A DNA stretch of 64,000 bases. Source: Asaia bogorensis. GTDB taxonomy: Bacteria; Pseudomonadota; Alphaproteobacteria; CACIAM-22H2. Of the stretch, positions 18,175 to 26,298 are shown piece after piece. The notes beneath the pieces were generated by a model that saw nothing but the letters and a program-made list of their open reading frames with translations, was not told the DNA's origin and did no database searches. The translations under genes and the position numbers were made by a program. Every line of letters starts with the position of its first letter. The stretch's first letter is position 1. The DNA lies in contig CAMDLT010000011.1 in NCBI GenBank assembly GCA_945901855.1, forward strand, positions 34,434 through 98,433, given 5' to 3'.

Positions 18175-19244
18175 TCGGCGGCCTCGCGCGTGGTATCGGC
18201 GCGGATGCGCCGAATGAGATTGAGTTCGGACTGGAAGTCCACGTAATGCGGCAGTTTCAGATGCTGCACGAAGCCCGAGGCTTCGACATTGTCGGCGTGC
18301 GAGAGCACGAATTCCTCGTCCTGGGCGGGCGAGGTGCGTTCTTCGCCCAGTTCGCCCGCGCGCAGCGAGCGGTCGACAAGCGCCATTGCCATCGCTTTGC
18401 GTTCGCTTTCGCCGAACACGAGCCCGTAGCCGCGCGTAAACTGGGCGGGGACGTCGCGCGAGCCCTGGAACTGGTTGATCATCTCGCACTCGGTTACGCG
18501 CGCTTCGCCGATGCAAACGGCAAAGCCGAGTTCCTCGGGCACGATTTCGATCTCGACATCGCCGATACGAATTTCGCCCGCAAACGGATGCGTCGACGAA
18601 TAGCCGCGCTGCGTAGAGTAGCCAAGCGCCAGCAAAAACCCTTCGTCGCCGCGTGCCAGATTCTGCAGCCGCAAGGCGCGTTCGGCCGGGAAGCGCAGCG
18701 GATCACGCGTGAGATCGGGCGGGCTCGCATCGGCAGTCTCGACGCGCTCGATCAGTCCTTCGCGGTCGAGAATATCGAGAGCGCGGGGACTGGGCGTCGA
18801 TTCGGTTTGCGCCGCGGCAATCTGCGTCGGCGCCGATTCGGCGGCGAGTTTGAAGTCGAGCAGGCGGTGCGTGTAGTCGAATGTCGGTCCCAAAATTTGG
18901 CCGCCCGGCAAATCCTTGTAGGTCGCTGAAATGCGCCGAATCGGGCGCATCTTGTCGGTGTCGATGGGCAGACTTTCGGCCAAACGCGGCAAGGTCGTCC
19001 GATAGGCGCGCAGCAGAAAAATCGCTTCGACCAGATCGCCGCGCGCTTGCTTGATGGCAAGCGCCGCAAGTCCGCGATCGTAAAGCGAGCCTTCCGCCAT
19101 CACGCGATCGACCGCGAGCGACATTTGCCCGTCGATCTGCGCCAGCGACAATTCGGGCGTTGCGGCGTCGCCACGCCGCGCCGCATTGAGCAGCGCGTGC
19201 GAAGCTTCGATGGCGCGCTCGCCGCCTTTGACTGCAACATACAT
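18171..19244 (-). CDS. phnI: PhnI, C-P lyase core subunit
   Basis: A 357-residue PhnI. It starts MYVAVKGGERAIEASHALL and contains FDYTHRLLDFKLAAE, GYSSTHPFAGEIRIGDVEI, and LPHYVDFQSELNLIRRIR near the C-terminus, all characteristic. PhnI, with G and H, exchanges the nucleobase of ATP (or GTP) for the phosphonate, giving ribose 1-phosphonate 5-triphosphate. It starts 4 bases after the phnH stop and ends in a four-base overlap with phnJ. Confidence 0.96.
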   Translation of the reverse strand: MYVAVKGGERAIEASHALLNAARRGDAATPELSLAQIDGQMSLAVDRVMAEGSLYDRGLAALAIKQARGDLVEAIFLLRAYRTTLPRLAESLPIDTDKMRPIRRISATYKDLPGGQILGPTFDYTHRLLDFKLAAESAPTQIAAAQTESTPSPRALDILDREGLIERVETADASPPDLTRDPLRFPAERALRLQNLARGDEGFLLALGYSTQRGYSSTHPFAGEIRIGDVEIEIVPEELGFAVCIGEARVTECEMINQFQGSRDVPAQFTRGYGLVFGESERKAMAMALVDRSLRAGELGEERTSPAQDEEFVLSHADNVEASGFVQHLKLPHYVDFQSELNLIRRIRADTTREAAE

Positions 19245-19247
19245 GGG

Positions 19248-19826
19248 CTAGACCTCCACGCGCGTTGTGCGCGGCAATGCGAGCACCGCGGCGCCCGCAA
19301 CAAACACGATGTCGAGGCCGCGCGGGAAAATCTCGTGCAGCATGGCGCGTTCGGTCCAAAATTTGGGCGACAGTCCTGCTATTTGGGCCGTGTGCGCGGT
19401 CTCGATCCCAGGCCCGCGCAGCACAAGCGGCCCGGGCGCTGCAATATGCGGCACCTCAATCACCAGCGTGCTCGATCGATCGGGATATTCGTTGGTTCCG
19501 GCATCAAGCTCCGCGAGGGCCGGACACTCGGCTGCCATCGCGAACGCAAAACGCGACATGCCCGCAGTGGCGACTATTTTCGCGCCGCAATGGAAGCGCA
19601 CCCAGTCGGCTGCGGGCACGCAAGACGCGCTCAGCCACACGGGCGTGTCGATATCGGCAAGCGCAAGCGCAATGGCGGCCGCGGCGATGCCAAATCCGGC
19701 GGGCGCTTTGACAGGGGCTGCGAACGTCACAACGCGACCCGGACGCGCCATCGCATCGAGCAGGGCGCGAAAAGCAGTCTGCGAGTCGGCAACGGGATCT
19801 GCAAAACCGGCTTCGAGGGAATCCAT
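19248..19826 (-). CDS. phnH: PhnH, C-P lyase core subunit
   Basis: A 192-residue PhnH, starting MDSLEAGFADPVADSQTAFR and containing LLDAMARPGRVV and later LRGPGIETAHTAQI. It is a PLP-transferase-fold protein without PLP that forms the PhnGHIJ core. It lies three bases after phnG and four before phnI. Length and motifs are normal. Confidence 0.95.
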   Translation of the reverse strand: MDSLEAGFADPVADSQTAFRALLDAMARPGRVVTFAAPVKAPAGFGIAAAAIALALADIDTPVWLSASCVPAADWVRFHCGAKIVATAGMSRFAFAMAAECPALAELDAGTNEYPDRSSTLVIEVPHIAAPGPLVLRGPGIETAHTAQIAGLSPKFWTERAMLHEIFPRGLDIVFVAGAAVLALPRTTRVEV

Positions 19827-19829
19827 CGG

Positions 19830-20282
19830 CTACTCCCGAACCATCGTGAAAAAATCGACCTTGCTGGTCGCGGCGTGCGCCGCTTGGCGGGCGACCCGAA
19901 TTGCCTGAATCGCCGCAAGATTCGCCACCTGTCGGCGAGCGGCGTCGTGGCCGCGCTGCAGCAACGCATCGAACATGGCCGCGTGTTCGGCCTGCTGCTT
20001 GTCGCGGCCCATCACATAGCCAAAGCCCATCGGGCCTTTGTCGTCGAACCGCACGACGCAGCGCGTGACCGTCGCCTCGCCGAAATTGAATGCAGCGCCG
20101 CGTCCGCCAATGCGCCCACGCAACAAAGCCAGACCTGTTTCAGGCGGCCGTACGAAATTCGCAGCCGGCTGGGGTCCCAACGCAGCATAGGCCGCAGCAA
20201 GTTCGGTTGCCGCGGCTTTGGCCAGCACGCCCATCCAGCGCTGGCGTTCGTCAGGGACGGCTGTTGGCGTCATGTCTGTCAT
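19830..20282 (-). CDS. phnG: PhnG, C-P lyase core subunit
   Basis: A 150-residue PhnG, first gene of the lyase operon. Family sequence starts at RQRWMGVLAKAAATELAAAY, followed by RPPETGLALLRGRIGG, FNFGEATVTRCVVR, and GYVMGRDKQQAEHAAMFDAL. PhnG is part of the core with H, I and J that loads phosphonate on ribose. Start candidates are ATG 20282 and ATG 20273; a longer frame to 20336 runs through the PhnF-operator region and is unlikely. The region to phnF holds the operators listed next. Confidence 0.94.
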   Translation of the reverse strand: MTDMTPTAVPDERQRWMGVLAKAAATELAAAYAALGPQPAANFVRPPETGLALLRGRIGGRGAAFNFGEATVTRCVVRFDDKGPMGFGYVMGRDKQQAEHAAMFDALLQRGHDAARRQVANLAAIQAIRVARQAAHAATSKVDFFTMVRE

Positions 20283-20293
20283 TTTTGTGTCAT
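20276..20293 (+). promoter_or_regulatory. Possible Pho box
   Basis: CTGTCAT, four bases, then GTGTCAT: the 7-4-7 direct-repeat layout of PhoB sites. It reads toward phnF and overlaps the start codon of phnG. The first half is a perfect match to the consensus repeat, the second matches six of seven. Confidence 0.4.
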
Positions 20294-20297
20294 CCAA

Positions 20298-20311
20298 CTT
20301 GTCTATACAAG
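20298..20311. promoter_or_regulatory. Probable PhnF operator 1
   Basis: CTTGTCTATACAAG is an inverted repeat (CTTGT/ACAAG) of the kind bound by GntR regulators of the HutC/PhnF group. It is 15-30 bp upstream of the phnG start. Confidence 0.6.
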
Positions 20312-20335
20312 AATCTTGTAAGCACTTAACCAACA

Positions 20336-20349
20336 CTTATCTAGACAAG
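20336..20349. promoter_or_regulatory. Probable PhnF operator 2
   Basis: CTTATCTAGACAAG is a near-perfect inverted repeat of the same type, 38 bp from the first site centre to centre. Placed between the divergent phnG and phnF genes, the pair would let PhnF repress both directions. Confidence 0.6.
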
Positions 20350-20422
20350 ATGATGCCTACGCGACTAGCGTGTTTGGAAGAAGTTTTTGTGGCGCTTTGC
20401 AGACGCGCCCCTCGAGGCACCG

Positions 20423-21154
20423 ATGGCAGACCCGATTTTTGGCGACGATACGAGCCCGGCCGTGTGGAAGCGCATCGAGGAGGCGCTGTTCCGCGAAATA
20501 GCCGCGCGCGGCAACAAACCCGGCGAAAAGCTCGACTCCGAAGGCGCGCTTGCGCGTCGGTTCGGGGTGAACCGCCACACGATCAGGCGCGCGATCGGCG
20601 GACTGGTACAGCGCGGGCTGGTGCGCGTGGAACAGGGACGCGGATCGTTTCTGGTCGGCGCAGCAGTCGATTACGCGCTGGGTCCGCGCACGCGCTTTTC
20701 CGAGAATTTGCTGCGCCAAGGGCGCGCACCGCGCCACGAGATTTTGGGCATCGTCGATATCTACGCGTCCAAGCCGATTGCCAAGGCGCTCGAACTGCGC
20801 GTCGGCCGACCGGTCGTGGCGTGGCGCGCGGTCGGCAGTGCCGACAACAGCCCAACGAGCTACGCGCTGCATTATTTTCCGGCCGAGCGCCTGCCCGGCA
20901 TCGGGGAAGCGCTGCGCACGCATCGCTCCATCAGCAAGGCGCTGGCGACATTGGGCCATGGCGACTATCGGCGGAAGTCGACGCGCATAACCGCGCGCCT
21001 GGCCGAAGCCGACGAAATCGAGTTGCTGGGCCTTACATCCGCGCGGCCCGTACTTGTCTCGCAAAGCGTCAATGTGGCGCAAGACGGCGCGCCGATCGAT
21101 TTTGGCATCACGAGTTTTGCCGCCGACCGGGTGCAACTGACGCTCGACATGTAG
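20423..21154 (+). CDS. phnF: PhnF, GntR/HutC-family regulator
   Basis: A 243-residue regulator with an N-terminal winged helix (GEKLDSEGALARRFGVNRHTIRRAIGG-like stretch, LVRVEQGRGSFLV) and a C-terminal UTRA ligand domain ending FGITSFAADRVQLTLDM. Start ATG 20423 has GAGG about 8 nt upstream. It is divergent from phnG and convergent with phnE2, ending 2 bp from it. It would repress the phn genes until phosphonate or a pathway intermediate binds. Confidence 0.92.
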   Translation: MADPIFGDDTSPAVWKRIEEALFREIAARGNKPGEKLDSEGALARRFGVNRHTIRRAIGGLVQRGLVRVEQGRGSFLVGAAVDYALGPRTRFSENLLRQGRAPRHEILGIVDIYASKPIAKALELRVGRPVVAWRAVGSADNSPTSYALHYFPAERLPGIGEALRTHRSISKALATLGHGDYRRKSTRITARLAEADEIELLGLTSARPVLVSQSVNVAQDGAPIDFGITSFAADRVQLTLDM

Positions 21155-21156
21155 GG

Positions 21157-22026
21157 CTAGCCCGCAAGCGCTTGCTTGCCGACCAGCTTTTCGCGCAACG
21201 CCCGCGACACCACGTCGATGATCGAGACCGTGACCAGAATCATGAGCACGATGAAACACACCTGGTCCCAGTCGTTGATGCGAATGCGGTCGGCGAGTGC
21301 GAGGCCAATGCCGCCCGCCCCCACCACGCCCAGCACCGTGGCAGAGCGCGTGTTGCTCTCGAAGTAATAGAGCACGTTCGAAATGAACACGGGCAGCACT
21401 TGCGGCACGACCGAGAAGCGCATTTCGAGCAACGGGCTTGCGCCCGACGCCCGCACGCCGTCGCCCTGCTCGCGTTCGACGTTTTCGATCGCTTCCGAAA
21501 AAAGTTTCGACAATGTGCCGATGTCCGACAAGGCCAACGCCATGACGCCCGCAAACGGACCGAGACCCACTGCGCTTACGAATACAAGCGCCCAGATCAG
21601 CGCGTCGACGCCGCGAAACCCGTCGAGACTGCGCCGGATGCCGAAATGGAAAATGCGGTTCGACACGATGTTGCGTGCCGCTAGAAAGCCGATCGGAACC
21701 GCGGCCAAGGCCGCAAGGCCCGTGCCCAAAAACGCCATGGCGAGTGTTTCGCCCATGCCGCTGAGGAAATACAGAAACCAACCGCCATGGCTCGGCGGAA
21801 ACAGAAACTGGAACAGCCATCCGAGCTTGCCGAGACCTGCGAAGAAGCGGTCCCAGCCAATGCCCATCCACCAGAAACCGAACACAACGAAGGCCGCGAT
21901 CGCAACGAGCGTGGCAAACTGGTTGCGTTTGCGGCGCCGTTCGGCCTTGTAAATCAGGGGATAGCGAGCTTCCAACGTCGATATCTCGTTGGCATGCGGC
22001 AGTGCAGTTTCAATTCGCGGCGACAT
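21157..22026 (-). CDS. phnE: Phosphonate ABC permease, second subunit
   Basis: A 289-residue permease with about six membrane segments. It has the PhnE patterns FLAARNIVSNRIFHFGIRR, RGVDALIWALVFVSAVGLGPFAG, and the EAA-like loop running GDGVRASGASPLLEM. It ends VGKQALAG. With the adjacent first permease it forms the PhnE1/PhnE2 channel. Its start overlaps the upstream stop by one base (TGATG). Confidence 0.93.
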   Translation of the reverse strand: MSPRIETALPHANEISTLEARYPLIYKAERRRKRNQFATLVAIAAFVVFGFWWMGIGWDRFFAGLGKLGWLFQFLFPPSHGGWFLYFLSGMGETLAMAFLGTGLAALAAVPIGFLAARNIVSNRIFHFGIRRSLDGFRGVDALIWALVFVSAVGLGPFAGVMALALSDIGTLSKLFSEAIENVEREQGDGVRASGASPLLEMRFSVVPQVLPVFISNVLYYFESNTRSATVLGVVGAGGIGLALADRIRINDWDQVCFIVLMILVTVSIIDVVSRALREKLVGKQALAG

Positions 22027-22901
22027 CAGTGGCGGCCCTCGCCCATCAAACCGGATCGCAACCGCTCGCACACCATGTCGATGGTCGCCACGGTCGCGAT
22101 GATCATCAGCAAGATTGCCGAAATTTCGGGATAGATGAACTGGCGCACGGCCAGCAGCAGCTCTTCGCCGATGCCGCCCGCGCCGACAAACCCAAGCACG
22201 GCGGCCGAGCGCACGTTGATCTCGAAGCGCAGCAGCGCGTAGCTCACGTAGTTCGGCATCACTTGCGGCGACACGGCGAAAACCATCGTCTGCCACCACG
22301 AGCCGCCCGCCGACTGCACGCCCTCGACCGAGCGCGTATCGACGTTTTCGTTCACTTCCGCAAAGAGCTTGCCGAGCGCGCCGGTCGAATGGATGAAGAT
22401 CGCCAGCATTCCCGGAAAAGCGCCCAACCCGAACGCAAACACGAAGATCAGCGCGTAGACCAGCTCGGGCACGGCGCGAAAGATTTCGAAGATCCGCCGG
22501 ACGACCCACACGCTCTTGCGCGACGGATTGAGATTGGCGGACGCGTAGAAACAGCCAAGATAGGCCGCCCCAAACGCCAGCAACGTCGCAAGGCCTGCGA
22601 TCAGAATCGTTTCGAACAGCAGCCGCAGCCAATGCCAGAAACCCCAATACCATTCGGCCATATCCGCGCCGAAAGTTTCGAGGCGCAAGACCGGCACGGT
22701 CCGCCAAATATAGGCCCAAGCCCCCGGCAGCCCTTCGATCAGGTTGCGCGGATTGACTTCGGCCATGTAGACCGACAATGCCGTCAAAACGAGGAGAACA
22801 AGACCGCCCAGCCAGAGCTGGCGCCGCTTGTCGCGGCGCTGGCTCTGCCAGGCGATCTCGAACCGATCGACCGCGTCGGGTGCTGTCGCGGCAGCGCTCA
22901 T
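22026..22901 (-). CDS. phnE: Phosphonate ABC permease, first subunit
   Basis: A 291-residue permease. After a cytoplasmic N-terminus come about six membrane segments, with RRIFEIFRAVPELVYALIF, and the EAA loop SVEGVQSAGGSWWQTMVF. It is typical of the longer PhnE1 subunit in alphaproteobacterial phn loci. It follows phnD by 7 bp and precedes the second permease. Confidence 0.93.
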   Translation of the reverse strand: MSAAATAPDAVDRFEIAWQSQRRDKRRQLWLGGLVLLVLTALSVYMAEVNPRNLIEGLPGAWAYIWRTVPVLRLETFGADMAEWYWGFWHWLRLLFETILIAGLATLLAFGAAYLGCFYASANLNPSRKSVWVVRRIFEIFRAVPELVYALIFVFAFGLGAFPGMLAIFIHSTGALGKLFAEVNENVDTRSVEGVQSAGGSWWQTMVFAVSPQVMPNYVSYALLRFEINVRSAAVLGFVGAGGIGEELLLAVRQFIYPEISAILLMIIATVATIDMVCERLRSGLMGEGRH

Positions 22902-22908
22902 GGCCGCG

Positions 22909-23838
22909 TCAGGACGCGCGACGCTGGGCTTGGTTGAACTTGATCATCTCGATCACTTCCAAGTAGAGCGAGTGCTGGGCCGGCAGGAAGCCCTTCGAGT
23001 TGTTGGCGGTGATCTGCTTGAAACCTTCCGGATCGGCCGTCACGAATTCGAGCATCGCCTTGCGCAGGTCGTCGCGCATCGCTTGCGGCAGATCTTTGCG
23101 CACCACCCACGGGCTTTCCGGAATGTCGGGCGAGGTCCATACGACGCGCACCGAGTCCTTCGCGATCAGGTTTTTGTCCCACATGCGCTGGAATACGCTG
23201 TCGGTCGCCGAGCGGTACCACACGAAACCCGCATCGTACTGGCCATTGACGATGGCCAGCGCCACGTTGTCGTGGCTGCCGGCAAAGCCGGTGCGCGCGA
23301 AAAACGTGTTCGCGGGCGTGCCCGCTTTCGACAGGAAGTAGTTGGGGGCAACGAAGCCCGAGGCCGAGTTGGGATCGACGAGAGCAAGCGTCTTGCCGCG
23401 CAGATCTTCGATCTTCTGGGCCGGGCTGTCGCTGCGCACGATAATCACCGAACGATACGCCGCAACGCCGTTGATGTCGGTTTCGACGACGATCGGCTCG
23501 ACATTGCCGTTCGTCACTTCGTAGGCGCGGGCGTACGAAGCGGGGCCGTGGAACGCCATTTCGACGCGCCGGGCGCGCTGGGCCTCGATGATGCCGGCAT
23601 AGTCGGTCGCGGTGAAAAGCCGGACTTCGACGCCGAAGGTACGGCTAAGATACGCCTGCAATGCGGCATAGCGGCTCATCACCGTCTGCTGGTTTTCGGC
23701 CGGGATTACTGCGACGTTGAGAACCGGGAACTGGGCGCGCCAGCTGGCCTGCGCTTGCGCGCGCGGCACAGCAAAAGCGGGGGCGATCAAGGCGGCGCCG
23801 GCGGCGCCGGCGATCATTTGACGGCGTGTTGGTTTCAT
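22909..23838 (-). CDS. phnD: Phosphonate-binding protein PhnD
   Basis: A 309-residue periplasmic binding protein with a twin-arginine-like signal (KPTRRQMIAGAAGAALI). The mature part has LNVAVIPAENQQTVMSRYA, VEMAFHGPASYARAYE, VDPNSASGFVAPNYFLSK, and FAGSHDNVALAIVNGQYDAG, all PhnD marks; the SGF pocket binds the phosphonate group. Start ATG 23838 has AGAGGAG upstream. It follows phnC by 31 bp. Confidence 0.95.
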   Translation of the reverse strand: MKPTRRQMIAGAAGAALIAPAFAVPRAQAQASWRAQFPVLNVAVIPAENQQTVMSRYAALQAYLSRTFGVEVRLFTATDYAGIIEAQRARRVEMAFHGPASYARAYEVTNGNVEPIVVETDINGVAAYRSVIIVRSDSPAQKIEDLRGKTLALVDPNSASGFVAPNYFLSKAGTPANTFFARTGFAGSHDNVALAIVNGQYDAGFVWYRSATDSVFQRMWDKNLIAKDSVRVVWTSPDIPESPWVVRKDLPQAMRDDLRKAMLEFVTADPEGFKQITANNSKGFLPAQHSLYLEVIEMIKFNQAQRRAS

Positions 23839-23869
23839 CGGGGAACTCCTCTTTGGCGGATTGGAAATT

Positions 23870-24697
23870 CTAGTTTGCGAGTTGGCGGGGCGCGTCGGCG
23901 CGCACGGCGGTATCGGTGGCAATCAGGCGCGAGAAGCCCGCCTCCGCCCCTGTTTCGGCCGACATGTCGTCGCCGTAGATCGTGCGTACGGCAGCAGCGT
24001 CGAGCAATTCGGGCACGCCGTCGAAGACGACCTTGCCGCCGCGCATGCCCACGATGCGTCGGCAATAGCTGCGTGCCGCATCCAGATCGTGCAGATTGAC
24101 CACGACCGTAATGCCGTCGGCCCGGTTGATGCGCGCGAGCGTATCCATGACCATGCGTGCACTGCGCGGATCGAGCGATGCGATCGGCTCGTCCGCCAGG
24201 ATCATGCGCGGCTGCTGGCTCAGCGCGCGCGCGATCGCCACACGCTGCTGCTGGCCGCCGGACAGGGTGTCGGCGCGCTGCAAAGCCAGCTCCGCGATAT
24301 CCACGCGCTCAAGGCACCGGATGGCAAGCGCGCGTTCGGCGGCCGTGAATTGCATCAGCAACGACGGCACCAAACTGCGATAGGCAAGGCGGCCCACCAG
24401 CACATTGGTCACCACATCGAGCCGCTTCACCAGATTGAATTGCTGGAAGATCATTGCGCACTGGGCGCGCCATTTGCGAAGGGCCAAACCGCGCAAACTC
24501 GCCACATCCACATCGCCCGCCAGAATGCGCCCGCTCGTGGGATCGGCCAGCCGGTTGATCATGCGCAGCAGGGTCGATTTGCCCGCACCCGAACGGCCGA
24601 TGATGCCGACCATCTCGCCGTCGGCAATATCGAGGCTGACGCCGTCGACAGCAGCGGTTGCGCCGAATTTCTTGGTCAGTGCGGCAATACGCAGCAT
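23870..24697 (-). CDS. phnC: Phosphonate transporter ATPase PhnC
   Basis: A 275-residue ABC ATPase: Walker A GIIGRSGAGKSTLLRMINRL, Q-loop MIFQQFNLVKRLDVVTNVLV (a PhnC mark), signature TLSGGQQQRVAIARAL, Walker B MILADEPIASLDP, and switch VNLHDLDAARSYC. It powers uptake by PhnDE1E2 and is the first gene of that operon. Start ATG 24697; the frame upstream of it does not look like PhnC. A Pho-box-like site lies about 90 bp upstream. Confidence 0.95.
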   Translation of the reverse strand: MLRIAALTKKFGATAAVDGVSLDIADGEMVGIIGRSGAGKSTLLRMINRLADPTSGRILAGDVDVASLRGLALRKWRAQCAMIFQQFNLVKRLDVVTNVLVGRLAYRSLVPSLLMQFTAAERALAIRCLERVDIAELALQRADTLSGGQQQRVAIARALSQQPRMILADEPIASLDPRSARMVMDTLARINRADGITVVVNLHDLDAARSYCRRIVGMRGGKVVFDGVPELLDAAAVRTIYGDDMSAETGAEAGFSRLIATDTAVRADAPRQLAN

Positions 24698-24783
24698 CGT
24701 TGGGCTCCCTTGCGACAGGCAGGGGATACGCGGCGTATGGCGGTGCTTCAATTACGGGTCCGCGAAGTTTTCGCGGCATATTT

Positions 24784-24801
24784 ATGTCAAACAAATGACG
24801 G
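24784..24801 (-). promoter_or_regulatory. Probable Pho box upstream of phnC
   Basis: On the coding strand of phnC the site reads CCGTCAT, TTGT, TTGACAT: two 7-mers 11 bp apart, as in PhoB sites. Its orientation and position (87 nt before the start codon) fit activation of phnCDE by phosphate starvation. A 7-bp hairpin (24760-24776) lies between it and the gene. Confidence 0.55.
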
Positions 24802-24866
24802 AGCCTGCGATTCGCGCGTCGCGGGAAACGCCGAAGCTCGGCAGCCTCAAAAATCAGTCTGGAATT

Positions 24867-24952
24867 TGGTGCCCCGGGTCGGACTTGAACCAACATGTCC
24901 TTGCGGACAACAGATTTTGAGTCTGCCGCGTCTACCGTTTCGCCACCGGGGC
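24867..24952 (-). tRNA. tRNA-Leu (anticodon CAA)
   Basis: A complete cloverleaf on the minus strand. Acceptor arm GCCCCGG pairs with CCGGGGC, followed by discriminator A and an encoded CCA. The anticodon loop CTCAAAA gives CAA, which reads UUG. A long variable arm (TGTCC with GGACA) and the T-loop GTTCAAGTC confirm the leucine type. Confidence 0.97.
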
Positions 24953-25041
24953 ACCAGGCCGTACGGAGGCGCGATCATAGGGACGAAATCGCTGCGGTCA
25001 ACCCCTTGGGTGAAGCCGACGGGCGGGCTAGACTCCGGTCC

Positions 25042-25521
25042 ATGGTTGCCTCGTCCAAGACTCTGGCTATCTTCGTGGCGCTGGGATCGGCTGCGACGTT
25101 GGGCAGCGCCCTGGCGTTCCAACATTGGGGCGGATTGGCGCCGTGCGAGTTGTGCTACTGGCAGCGCTACCCCTATTGGGGCGCCATTCCGCTGGCGATT
25201 TTAGGGGCTGTTTTACGCGGACGCGCCGCCGCTTTGTGCCTGGCGGGTGCGGCCTTGTGCTTGGCCGCAACGGCCGGGGTCGGCGCGTTTCATGTCGGAG
25301 TCGAGCTCAAATGGTGGCAAGGCACGGCTGCTTGCGGCAGCACGCTCGGGCCTGCCGCGAGCCTGGAGGAATTGCGTGCGCGCCTGCTTGCAGCGCCGAT
25401 CGTGCGCTGCGATTCGCCGGCCTGGACCCTGTTCGGCCTGTCGATGGCGGCCTATAATATGGTGATCGCGACAGGGCTTGCTGCAGTGGCGGGCCTCGCG
25501 GCATGGAAGTCGGCACGATGA
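25042..25521 (+). CDS. dsbB: DsbB-family disulfide bond protein
   Basis: A four-helix inner-membrane protein of 159 residues. The first redox pair is in APCELCYWQRYPYW, directly after helix 1. The second pair is in TAACGSTLG and IVRCDSPAW in the second periplasmic loop. It would reoxidise DsbA and pass electrons to ubiquinone. Start ATG 25042; the longer frame runs into the tRNA. It overlaps coq7 by four bases (ATGA from 25518), a linkage often seen in alphaproteobacteria. Confidence 0.9.
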   Translation: MVASSKTLAIFVALGSAATLGSALAFQHWGGLAPCELCYWQRYPYWGAIPLAILGAVLRGRAAALCLAGAALCLAATAGVGAFHVGVELKWWQGTAACGSTLGPAASLEELRARLLAAPIVRCDSPAWTLFGLSMAAYNMVIATGLAAVAGLAAWKSAR

Positions 25522-26072
25522 GCCACGCGCGCAACATGGGTCTGCCGGGCGAGCCCGCCGGCGAAAAACTGATCGACCGGGTTTTGCGAGTCGATCTTGC
25601 GGGCGAGTACGGGGCCGTGCGGATCTACGAAGGCCAGCTTGCTGTGCTTGGGCGCGACAGCGAGGCAGGCGCCGCCATCGCCCACATGGCCCACCAAGAG
25701 CGCCGCCATCTGCAGACCTTCGAAAAGCTGGTGCCGGCACGGCGCGCGCGGCCGACCGTGCTGCAGCCGTTGTGGCATGTCGCCGGTTTTGCGCTGGGGG
25801 CCGCGACGGCGTTGCTGGGTCCCAAAGCCGCGATGGCCTGCACGGTTGCGGTGGAAGAAGTGATCGACGAGCATTACCGAGAGCAGATCGCCGCACTGCC
25901 GGACAATGAGGGCGAGCTCAAAGCCACGCTCGAAGAATTTCGGCGCGAAGAAGTCGAACATCGCGACGAAGCCTTGGATCGCGGGGCCGAAGACGCGCCG
26001 GGCTACGAAGCGCTGCAGGCAGCGATCAAGTTCGGTTCGCGCGCGGCGATCTGGCTTTCTTCGCGCGTCTGA
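25518..26072 (+). CDS. coq7: Coq7, demethoxyubiquinone hydroxylase
   Basis: A 184-residue di-iron carboxylate protein. The ligand motifs are visible: LAGEYGAVRIYEGQ, MAHQERRHLQTFEKL (ExxH), AVEEVIDEHYREQI, and FRREEVEHRDEA. It hydroxylates demethoxyubiquinol in ubiquinone synthesis. ATG 25518 gives ATGA coupling with dsbB; ATG 25503 would add five residues. Confidence 0.94.
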   Translation: MSHARNMGLPGEPAGEKLIDRVLRVDLAGEYGAVRIYEGQLAVLGRDSEAGAAIAHMAHQERRHLQTFEKLVPARRARPTVLQPLWHVAGFALGAATALLGPKAAMACTVAVEEVIDEHYREQIAALPDNEGELKATLEEFRREEVEHRDEALDRGAEDAPGYEALQAAIKFGSRAAIWLSSRV

Positions 26073-26136
26073 TCGGCCAAAATATTTCGCGAAGCTGCCG
26101 CTATTTTGCCATGCTTCGCAGGGCATAGTCCGCGCC

Positions 26137-26298
26137 ATGCGCAAAGCCCGCCTCTTCGACGACGAACCGCCCTTGGCCGAGCTGATCGACGATCCGCTCG
26201 TGCGCGCCGTGATGGCGCGCGACGGCATTTCGCCAAGCCAGCTGATCGAAGTTCTGGCCGAAGCCAAGCGCCGGTTAGCGGTTGCCGAACCCGTCTAG
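26137..26298 (+). CDS. Small hypothetical protein, 53 residues
   Basis: A short frame starting MRKARLFDDEPPLAELIDDP and ending in a helix rich in Ala and Glu. Its composition resembles a folded protein, and its 3' end overlaps the convergent HNH gene by four bases. It sits after coq7, where small ORFs are common in related genomes. No family is recognised. Confidence 0.6.
   Translation: MRKARLFDDEPPLAELIDDPLVRAVMARDGISPSQLIEVLAEAKRRLAVAEPV

Noticed and set aside
24760..24776. Hairpin as terminator near phnC
   Set aside because: It lies between the Pho-box-like site and the phnC start, so a terminator role there would block the operon; no T-run follows.
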